The position numbers were made by a program, and so were the translations under genes. This document shows positions 1-4,950 of a stretch of 6,351 nucleotides of DNA, in pieces (the first letter of the stretch is position 1; the number at the start of each line of letters is the position of its first letter). Location of the stretch: positions 1 through 6,351 of the forward strand of contig JAUIEG010000161.1 of NCBI GenBank assembly GCA_030428745.1, read 5' to 3'. Source of the stretch: Alphaproteobacteria bacterium. GTDB taxonomy: Bacteria; Pseudomonadota; Alphaproteobacteria; Caulobacterales; Parvularculaceae. Under the pieces are notes generated by a model. That model saw only the letters and a program-made list of their open reading frames with translations. It had not been told where the DNA came from and ran no database searches.

Positions 1-1
1 G

Positions 2-328
2 TGGCAGCGGTGGCATAAGGAACATGGCGTCGAATTCAGCGAAACCATAGCCGGACCCAAGTTGTGGCAAGGTCACTTAACACTGGCGGCGGCGCGTCAA
101 TCGCAAGGCGTTGCGCTCGCAAATGCCTTGCTCGTGGGTAAGGATCTGGCTGAGAATACTCTTGTTAAAGTTGGTGATTGGGAACCAGTATATTTAGGCA
201 GCTATTTTTTTACAGCGCGCAAGGAGCGCTGGAATGCGGATGTCATCAGAAAAACGAGAAGCTGGCTAAAAAGGAAAATTTCCTCAGAGCAATGGTTTGA
301 CGAGGCGGAAACGCCCGGTGATGTTTGA
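2..328 (+). CDS. LysR-family transcriptional regulator, C-terminal part (5' truncated by window)
   Basis: The frame is open from the first bases of the window to a TGA at 326-328, giving 108 residues with no start in view, so the N-terminal helix-turn-helix and most of the effector domain lie outside. The visible part matches the end of a LysR substrate-binding domain, closest in feel to the GcvA-like subgroup. It has an aromatic-rich opening (WQRWHKEHGV), then a segment corresponding to the family's 'Q.A..GQGVAL....LV..DL..G.LV' stretch (here RQSQGVALANALLVGKDLAENTLVKV), and a closing helix (VIRKTRSWLKRKI) typical of the family C-terminus. The product would be a cytoplasmic DNA-binding regulator responding to a small molecule. 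It runs in the same direction as the ABC importer genes, 144 bases upstream of the first. That makes it a reasonable candidate regulator of them, but the usual divergent LysR layout is absent and its target is not shown. Confidence 0.82.
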   Translation, partial: WQRWHKEHGVEFSETIAGPKLWQGHLTLAAARQSQGVALANALLVGKDLAENTLVKVGDWEPVYLGSYFFTARKERWNADVIRKTRSWLKRKISSEQWFDEAETPGDV

Positions 329-441
329 TCACCGCAGCGTCCACTGTCGTCATCTTGTTCAATACCCGATTATTTGTAAACGTCTGTTCAGCATAACCTA
401 CATTGGTCCATACCGGTCTCGTTGTTCCCCAGGAAGATTCG

Positions 442-489
442 ATGGCTTTGATTTTCGGCCGGGAGAACGGCAGTGCTCACACGTTGTAA
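442..489 (+). other. Possible 15-codon leader ORF overlapping the binding-protein start
   Basis: An ATG at 442 is preceded by AGGAAG at 431-436 with 5-base spacing, a good ribosome binding site. It opens a reading frame of 15 codons (MALIFGRENGSAHTL) that stops with TAA at 487-489. It is in another frame from the solute-binding protein, and its end overlaps the GTG start of that gene by 17 bases. It could be a short translated leader that couples translation to the importer genes, or a chance ORF. The peptide shows no run of one amino acid of the kind used in attenuation. I recognise no homologue. Confidence 0.22.
461..466 (+). promoter_or_regulatory. Ribosome binding site deciding the GTG start at 473
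   Basis: GGGAGA lies six bases upstream of the GTG at 473. This is the best Shine-Dalgarno match for any in-frame start of the solute-binding protein. It is the main reason for choosing this start over the GTG at 563, which has no such site and would leave a signal peptide without basic residues. Confidence 0.5.
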
Positions 490-1294
490 CACCCCGAGAA
501 TATCTAACCGGCTGAGCAATTCTCTCGGGTATGCGGGGGGGATAGCCGATCGCCGTCAAATTGTGACATGGCTGGTTATCTCGGCGCTGGCGGGAGGTTG
601 TGAAAGGCCGGGCGCCGGCGATGGGGAAATCGTAATCGGGTCGTCGCCGACCGGAGTTCCGTTTAGCTTTGTCGACCCTTGGACAAATCAACTTACAGGC
701 GCCATTGTCGATGTCGCGACCGCCGCAGCGCAAATGGCCGGCTTTCGCCCAGATCTCAAGATCACGCCCTTCTCAGCGCTGATTCCCTCATTGTTGGCGG
801 ATAAAATAGACGTAATTGCTGCGGCAATGCTCCGTAATCCGGAGCGCGAAAAGATAGTTGCATTTACTGATCCGGTTTTTGCATATGCCGGGGGGCTTGC
901 CGTTCGCGCGGACAATGGAAATTCTTATCCTGACCTGCAAAGTCTGCGTGAAGTCCGCGTCGGCGCACAAGTTGGGACGCGGTTTCTCGATCAACTTAAA
1001 GAAGCTGGCGTTCGGCAAACGCCGACATATGAGAATCTCGGCGACCTCATGCGCGATTTAAAGCATGGGAGAATTGAGGCTGTTTATGGCGACGCGCCAA
1101 TCATGGCCTATCAATTGCGGGAGGGGCCGAAATTGCCGGTGAGGCTTGCTGAAGAATTTACGCCACCCGTCGCGGAAGATGTCTGTTTGGTTTTGAGGAA
1201 AGAGAGTCCCTTGCTCCCAAAATTGAACGAAGCCATTGGAGCGCTTCATAAACGCGCAATTCCCGACATCAAACAAAAATGGGGTCTGAAGTGA
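473..1294 (+). CDS. Amino-acid-type ABC transporter substrate-binding protein, probable lipoprotein
   Basis: This is a family 3 (polar amino acid) solute-binding protein that captures ligand in the periplasm and delivers it to the permease encoded next. From the GTG start it has 273 residues. An RR-containing n-region (27-28) and a hydrophobic stretch (30-41) end in LAGGC with Cys43, an acceptable lipobox, so the mature protein may be lipid-anchored. Lobe 1 opens with EIVIGSSPTGVPFSFVDP (52-69). Family signature residues include the RNPEREKIVAFTD segment (121-133), where Arg125 aligns with the carboxylate-binding Arg of HisJ/GlnH. GDAP (206-209) carries Asp207 at the amine-binding Asp. An alpha-amino acid or a derivative keeping both groups is therefore a likely ligand; which one is not readable. 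The leader is unusually long (about 29 residues before the hydrophobic core). An ATG at 531 would give a normal leader but is out of frame by one base across a 7-G run. The last bases overlap the permease gene. Confidence 0.9.
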   Translation: MLTRCNTPRISNRLSNSLGYAGGIADRRQIVTWLVISALAGGCERPGAGDGEIVIGSSPTGVPFSFVDPWTNQLTGAIVDVATAAAQMAGFRPDLKITPFSALIPSLLADKIDVIAAAMLRNPEREKIVAFTDPVFAYAGGLAVRADNGNSYPDLQSLREVRVGAQVGTRFLDQLKEAGVRQTPTYENLGDLMRDLKHGRIEAVYGDAPIMAYQLREGPKLPVRLAEEFTPPVAEDVCLVLRKESPLLPKLNEAIGALHKRAIPDIKQKWGLK

Positions 1295-1953
1295 CAGCAT
1301 TCTCGGACTTCCTGCACGATACGATAATTTTTTTGCCCGTACTGCTTAAAGGTCTGGGCGTGACGATCTTGCTGACGGGCTGTTCGCTCGTATTCAGCCT
1401 GGTTCTTGGCTTGGGCTGGGCGCTCATGACCTTATCCGGGAATGCTTGGTTGTCAGCGATTAGCAAGACAGTCGTCAATGTTATCCGCGGCATACCGATT
1501 ATCGTACAATTGTTTTACGTATATTTTGTTCTGCCGGAAATCGGCGTGCAGTTAGCGCCTTTTGCGGCTGGGGCGTTCGGACTGGGTTTAGCCTACTCTG
1601 CCTATCAGGCGGAAAACTTTCGCGGCGGGTTTGAGGCTGTAGATCGGCAGCTGGTTGAGGCGGGAAGGTCGTTAGGCATGAGTGAGTCAACCATTTTTCG
1701 CCGAATTATATTTCCGCTGGGGCTCCGGACAGCGCTTCCTTCTTTTGGCAACACCACAGTGATGATGCTCAAAGATTCCTCAATTGCATCGACTATCACG
1801 ATCGCGGAGCTTACGCGGGCGGGACAGCTGCTGGCAATCGCCACATTTAAAAATGGGACAGTCTATACGCTGATTGCACTTCTCTATCTGATGGCGAGCT
1901 TGCCCCTCGCTGCAGGCGTGCGCGCAATGGAAAGAAAGCTTTCTCGTAGATGA
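1279..1953 (+). CDS. Amino-acid-type ABC transporter permease
   Basis: This inner-membrane permease subunit of the HisM/GlnP type has 224 residues, the usual length. It has a hydrophobic segment near 28-50, the RGIPIIVQLFYVYF stretch (70-83) characteristic of polar amino acid permeases, further membrane segments around 92-110 and 155-215, and the cytoplasmic EAA loop starting at EAGRSLGMS (127-135) and running to the conserved Pro146, which docks on the ATPase. Only one permease gene is present, so the channel is probably a homodimer rather than a HisQ/HisM-like heterodimer, unless a partner lies elsewhere. The ATG at 1279 overlaps the binding-protein gene by 16 bases. The in-frame GTG at 1291 gives a 4-base GTGA overlap and has a GGGG six bases upstream, so it is an equally credible start, four residues shorter. 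The stop overlaps the ATPase start (ATGA), pointing to coupled translation. Confidence 0.92.
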   Translation: MGSEVTAFSDFLHDTIIFLPVLLKGLGVTILLTGCSLVFSLVLGLGWALMTLSGNAWLSAISKTVVNVIRGIPIIVQLFYVYFVLPEIGVQLAPFAAGAFGLGLAYSAYQAENFRGGFEAVDRQLVEAGRSLGMSESTIFRRIIFPLGLRTALPSFGNTTVMMLKDSSIASTITIAELTRAGQLLAIATFKNGTVYTLIALLYLMASLPLAAGVRAMERKLSRR

Positions 1954-2675
1954 TTACTTTAGAAAAAGTCGCCAAGTCCTTCGGAGACCTCCAGGTTCTG
2001 AAAGACATAAGCTTCACGGTTGCCCGCGGCGAAGTTGCGTGCTTAATCGGCCCGTCTGGATCAGGTAAATCCACAGCATTGCGATGCATCAACGGACTTG
2101 AGGTCTACGACGGAGGCGTCATTCAGGTCGATGGCCAACGCGTTGGCGCTGAGAATTTGCCATCCATTCGTCGGCGCATTGCGATGGTTTTTCAGCGCTT
2201 CAATCTTTTCCCCCATCGCACGGTTATCGAGAATATTATAGAAGGCCCGGTTTTTTCTCTGGGAAAGCCGGTAGCGGAAGCGCGTGAAATGGGAATGGAC
2301 TTGCTGGAAAAGGTCGAGATGGCTGATAAGGCGACCAGCTATCCCGCGGAGTTATCCGGTGGCCAGCAACAGCGGGTTGGAATCGCCCGCGCGTTGGCAA
2401 TGCAGCCGGAAGCAATTCTGTTTGACGAACCAACGTCTGCGCTTGACCCGGAGCGGGTGGGCGAAGTTCTGAATGTCATGCGAGAGCTTGCTTCGGATGG
2501 CATGACGATGATTGTCGTGACGCATGAAATGAGGTTTGCGAGAGATGTCGCCGATAAGGCGATTTTCATGGCGGATGGTTATGTGGTGGAAAGCGGGCCT
2601 GCGGTAGAGGTTCTAACACGTCCGCAGCAGGAGCGTACGCGTCAATTTCTGGATCGTATACTAGCACTCGACTAA
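1950..2675 (+). CDS. Amino-acid-type ABC transporter ATP-binding protein
   Basis: This 241-residue cytoplasmic ATPase of the GlnQ/HisP type powers the importer. All motifs are intact: Walker A GPSGSGKS (34-41), Q-loop VFQRFNLFPH (80-89, Gln82), signature LSGGQQQR (135-142), Walker B AILFDE with catalytic Glu160, D-loop SALD (163-166) and H-loop His192 in VTHEM. The FNLFPH wording after the Q-loop is a hallmark of the polar amino acid importer ATPases. The N-terminal ITLEKVAKSFG segment supplies the aromatic A-loop residue (Phe11) that stacks on adenine. The ATG shares bases with the permease stop (ATGA, 1950-1953), so the three importer genes form one translationally coupled unit. No regulatory C-terminal extension is present. 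It is a complete and ordinary member of the family. Confidence 0.95.
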   Translation: MITLEKVAKSFGDLQVLKDISFTVARGEVACLIGPSGSGKSTALRCINGLEVYDGGVIQVDGQRVGAENLPSIRRRIAMVFQRFNLFPHRTVIENIIEGPVFSLGKPVAEAREMGMDLLEKVEMADKATSYPAELSGGQQQRVGIARALAMQPEAILFDEPTSALDPERVGEVLNVMRELASDGMTMIVVTHEMRFARDVADKAIFMADGYVVESGPAVEVLTRPQQERTRQFLDRILALD

Positions 2676-2684
2676 GATACACGC

Positions 2685-2724
2685 CTGTTCGGTGACAAAA
2701 TCCCACCAAGCGGACAGAATTTTC
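2685..2724 (+). terminator. Possible rho-independent terminator after the ABC importer genes
   Basis: CTGTTCG (2685-2691) pairs with CGGACAG (2711-2717), seven pairs with one G-U. A nested GTG/CAC pair lies inside, and the stem is followed directly by AATTTTC. It starts ten bases after the ATPase stop, the expected place for an end of transcript. The loop is long and the T-tract short, so it may be weak or leaky, and read-through into the cupin gene is possible. Confidence 0.35.
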
Positions 2725-2787
2725 AACTCTTAATATCGTTCGTATTCATGCACACTTCCGGGCCGATGCAGAATCACGAGAATGCTT

Positions 2788-3144
2788 ATGAGCGTTATAA
2801 AGTTTAGGCCTGACGAACAATTTGAATCGCTAGGACCTGGTTCGCCTCCGCCTGCGCCTGTTGGCGAGCTGCTTTCAAAAATCAGCTCTCACGCCTTCCC
2901 GTCAGAAACGGTTCCGCAAAACCGTTCGGGAGTATGGAGGTGCACCCCAGGGCGATGGCGCCGTCAGGTGAAGCAGGCGGAGTTCTGTTATTTTGTTTCA
3001 GGAACATGCGTATTCCAGCCTGACGAGGGAAAGCCCGTAAATATCTCTGCGGGCGACGCTATTTACTTCCCGGCAAATACGGACGGCGTTTGGTCGATTG
3101 AAACCGAATGCCAAAAGATCTTTGTTATTTTCGATGAAGCTTGA
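2788..3144 (+). CDS. Cupin domain protein (Cupin_3 / DUF861 type)
   Basis: This small cytoplasmic single-domain cupin of 118 residues belongs to the group that includes the EutQ- and ureidoglycine aminohydrolase-like cupins. The diagnostic block is GVWRCTPGRWRRQVKQAEFCYFVSG (48-72), then the second motif GDAIYFPANTDGVW (89-102) and a final strand KIFVIF. Against the classical metal-cupin pattern, motif 1 keeps Glu65 and Gly72 but has no His pair. Motif 2 has Trp102 where the His ligand normally sits. A metal-dependent enzyme is therefore unlikely, and small-molecule binding or an accessory role is more plausible. The ATG at 2788 is chosen because an ACGAGA sequence lies six bases upstream; the ATG at 2782 is in frame but too close to that site. 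The end overlaps the oxidoreductase start, so the two are probably made together. Cupins of this type often sit beside DAO-type flavoproteins, but their role there is not settled to my knowledge. Confidence 0.85.
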   Translation: MSVIKFRPDEQFESLGPGSPPPAPVGELLSKISSHAFPSETVPQNRSGVWRCTPGRWRRQVKQAEFCYFVSGTCVFQPDEGKPVNISAGDAIYFPANTDGVWSIETECQKIFVIFDEA

Positions 3145-4573
3145 ATCGGCCAGCGCTTTTGAAGCGGATCGTGCAGCAGGCGCCGGCGAGAATTATCGTC
3201 AAGTCAGTTATTGGCTTGCTTCTTCGGGAGATGATCTCACGCCCAGGCAGTTTGTCGATAAAGATTATACGGTGGATGTCGCCATTCTTGGCGGCGGGTT
3301 TTCCGGATTGTGGACCGCTTATTATCTCCTAGAGCTAGAACCGTCATTGAGCGTCGCTGTTGTTGAGAGAGAAATATGTGGCTTTGGCGCCTCTGGTCGA
3401 AATGGCGGCTGGTGCTCGCCGCGGCTTCCAATCGAAACTGCGGCGCTTGTGAAGCAGTGTGGCATAGACGCGGCGCGGTCTGCGCTTTCCGCGCTCAAGG
3501 TTGCCGCTGATGATATTGGTCGGGTTTGTGAGCGGGAGTCGATTGATGCTGAATACAGAAAGACAGGGCTGCTCTCTTTGGCAAGATCGCCCTCTCAGCT
3601 TAAGAAGGCCGAGCAAGCCTATGATTGTCTCCGATCGCTTGGTCTTAATGACGATCTTGAGCTCTTGGGCAAAGAGGAAGCTGTCGCCTACGTAAACGCA
3701 AGCAACATTTTTGGCGGTATGAGAACATCGTGGGGCGCCACGGTGCATCCGGGGAAACTGGTGCGCGGACTTGCGCGCGCCGTCGAGCGGAGAGGCGGCA
3801 AGATCTTTGAAGGAACTGATGTTCAAAGCTTAGACACGGGTAGTAGTGCTGCGCTCCATACGCGCTATGGCGCAATACGGGCAAAGCGAGCAGTAGTGGT
3901 CGCCGGCGAGGCTTACTTGGCAGAGCGGCCAGAATTCTCGCGGAAGTTGCTTCCTATCTCGTCCATGATTGTTTTGACCGAACCGCTTAGCGCCGAGCAA
4001 TGGGCGTCTATTGGTTGGCGTGGCGGCGAAAGTCTTTGTTCCTATGTAAATGTAAAGAATTATCTCACGCGCACGAGTGATGGCAGAATTCTCTACGGCA
4101 GTCGTGGTGCGCCCTATCTATTTGGCTCAAAACTGTCTGAAGACGCGATAAAAGACCAGCGTATTTTCAGCTGGATGCGTGGATGCCTGAACGAGTGGTG
4201 GCCGCAGCTCGAGGATGCCGCCATCACCCATCAATGGGGAGGCTATCTAGGGGTGACGCGAAACTGGATGCCTACCGCAAGTTTTGATCGCACCGCTAAG
4301 ATCGGACAGCTTTACGGATATGCAGGGCGCGGCGTGGCAACAAGCGCTTTCGCGGCGAACTTGTTGGCGCAACAGATTGCCAATCCAAACGCAAATACGA
4401 TTAGCAATTATCCAGTATTTCAGCCAAAGCCTCAGAAATGGGAAATGGAGCCCTTTCGTTGGGCAGGAGTTCGTTACATCCAGAATGCCTACTTTCGAAT
4501 TGATAAAGCTGATTCTAATGGGCTCCCCCAGCCCATTGATGCGCCGTTTGCGAAACGTCTCGGCGGAATATAG
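3134..4573 (+). CDS. FAD-dependent oxidoreductase, DAO family (PuuB/OrdL-like)
   Basis: This 479-residue flavoprotein belongs to the D-amino-acid oxidase-like group, which oxidises C-N bonds of amines or amino acid derivatives; gamma-glutamylputrescine oxidase is one known member. The FAD-binding Rossmann fold begins at DVAILGGGFSGLWTAYYL (48-65) with GxGxxG at 53-58 and the ribose-binding acidic residue Glu78. The GASGRNGGW motif (85-93) follows and is typical of this subgroup. A C-terminal YGYAGRGVATS segment (394-404) closes the flavin pocket. About 45 residues precede the Rossmann fold, as is common in the subgroup. There is no signal peptide, so it is cytoplasmic. The ATG at 3134 overlaps the cupin gene by 11 bases. 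An upstream in-frame TTG at 3098 would add 12 residues inside the cupin gene and has no clear ribosome site. The neighbouring importer suggests that it acts on an imported amino compound, but the exact substrate is unknown. Confidence 0.9.
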   Translation: MKLESASAFEADRAAGAGENYRQVSYWLASSGDDLTPRQFVDKDYTVDVAILGGGFSGLWTAYYLLELEPSLSVAVVEREICGFGASGRNGGWCSPRLPIETAALVKQCGIDAARSALSALKVAADDIGRVCERESIDAEYRKTGLLSLARSPSQLKKAEQAYDCLRSLGLNDDLELLGKEEAVAYVNASNIFGGMRTSWGATVHPGKLVRGLARAVERRGGKIFEGTDVQSLDTGSSAALHTRYGAIRAKRAVVVAGEAYLAERPEFSRKLLPISSMIVLTEPLSAEQWASIGWRGGESLCSYVNVKNYLTRTSDGRILYGSRGAPYLFGSKLSEDAIKDQRIFSWMRGCLNEWWPQLEDAAITHQWGGYLGVTRNWMPTASFDRTAKIGQLYGYAGRGVATSAFAANLLAQQIANPNANTISNYPVFQPKPQKWEMEPFRWAGVRYIQNAYFRIDKADSNGLPQPIDAPFAKRLGGI

Positions 4574-4590
4574 AGTACGAAGCCGTTCGA

Positions 4591-4620
4591 GAGGCGCGCG
4601 CGTGTGCGCCTTAGTGCTTG
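4591..4620 (+). terminator. GC-rich hairpin after the oxidoreductase, possible terminator
   Basis: AGGCGC (4592-4597) pairs with GCGCCT (4606-4611). G-U and C-G pairs extend the stem inward to a four-base loop, giving about eight pairs. It begins 18 bases after the oxidoreductase stop. The bases after it (TTAGTGCTTG) are only mildly T-rich, so it could be a weak intrinsic terminator or an mRNA 3' end stabiliser. Confidence 0.4.
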
Positions 4621-4742
4621 CCAGAAAATGAAATGCGCATAGGTACAAAGAGCGGGAGTGCGCTATCAGGAAGTTATGTTTTTGCGGCAGTATATCTTTA
4701 TTTAACCTAGCAATAAATACTTTGCCGTCGGCAGACTGCTAT

Positions 4743-4765
4743 TTCAGTGAACTTAGATTCAGTGA
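4743..4765. repeat. Direct repeat TTCAGTGA, two copies 15 bases apart
   Basis: TTCAGTGA occurs at 4743-4750 and again at 4758-4765, with both copies preceded by T-rich or AT-rich bases. Tandem half-sites at a fixed spacing can be regulator binding sites, and these lie about 190 bases before the receptor start. Chance is not excluded for an 8-base repeat. Confidence 0.25.
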
Positions 4766-4877
4766 TGGCGACAACAGCCCAATTCAAGCTGCGCCAAATT
4801 GCCTGACCCAGAATTTTCTAATTAGTTTGACGGTGATGTTCCAACACCAACTGCGCTCCATTTATTACCTTCCGCAG

Positions 4878-4893
4878 GCTGCCAGCTAGCAGC
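4878..4893. promoter_or_regulatory. Operator-like 16-base dyad upstream of the receptor
   Basis: GCTGCCAGCTAGCAGC reads the same on the opposite strand at 14 of 16 positions, with arms GCTGC/GCAGC around a central AGCT. It ends 57 bases before the receptor ATG and just upstream of the candidate -35 box, a common place for a dimeric regulator to bind. No known regulator site is recognised. Confidence 0.3.
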
Positions 4894-4901
4894 AGTATCC
4901 A

Positions 4902-4930
4902 CTGACAATCATCGCAACGCGGTGGATATC
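4902..4930 (+). promoter_or_regulatory. Weak candidate promoter for the receptor gene
   Basis: CTGACA (4902-4907) matches the -35 consensus at five of six positions. GATATC follows at 4925-4930 after 17 bases and is a poor -10 box (three of six). The predicted transcript would start near 4937, leaving a short leader that includes the ribosome site. A better -10 sequence, TGCTACAAT (4931-4939), is present but would start RNA within or after the ribosome site. Confidence 0.22.
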
Positions 4931-4940
4931 TGCTACAATG

Positions 4941-4945
4941 AGGGG
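4941..4945 (+). promoter_or_regulatory. Ribosome binding site of the TonB-dependent receptor
   Basis: AGGGG lies five bases before the ATG at 4951. An in-frame TGA at 4939-4941 closes the frame upstream, so 4951 is the first possible start. Confidence 0.6.
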
Positions 4946-4950
4946 TCGAT

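Larger units (their letters stand above)
4574..4950. other. Intergenic region before the TonB-dependent receptor
   Basis: I find no credible gene in these 377 bases: open frames are short and lack good ribosome sites. The stretch holds a GC-rich hairpin just after the oxidoreductase, an AT-rich patch around 4691-4720 with the inverted pair TTTATT (4697-4702) and AATAAA (4712-4717), a direct repeat TTCAGTGA, a 16-base dyad and a weak promoter candidate near the receptor start. The length suggests that the receptor has its own promoter and control region rather than depending only on read-through. Confidence 0.6.

Noticed and set aside
355..404. Promoter for the importer genes (TTGTTC or TTGTAA with CATAAC or TACATT)
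   Set aside because: The boxes match only partly and the spacings (12, 19 or over 30 bases) are poor, so I do not call a promoter here.
398..733. Minus-strand open frame over the binding-protein leader (111 codons)
   Set aside because: It overlaps the importer start and a coding region with strong family signatures, and its translation is low-complexity with no domain.
3344..3826. Long open frame on the minus strand inside the oxidoreductase gene (160 codons)
   Set aside because: It lies wholly antisense to a gene with clear flavoprotein motifs, its translation resembles no family I know, and it is rich in Arg and Ser as expected of a shadow frame.
4247..4648. Minus-strand open frame across the end of the oxidoreductase (133 codons)
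   Set aside because: Most of it is antisense to the conserved C-terminal flavin segment, and its product has no recognisable domain.
4658..4705. Short frame (VRYQEVMFLRQYIFI) in the intergenic region
   Set aside because: Only 15 codons, the ribosome site is too close to the ATG at 4676 and to the GTG at 4658, and nothing supports it as a gene.
4931..4939. Extended -10 sequence TGCTACAAT before the receptor
   Set aside because: A start of transcription seven bases downstream would remove the AGGGG ribosome site from the mRNA, so it is unlikely to be the main promoter.
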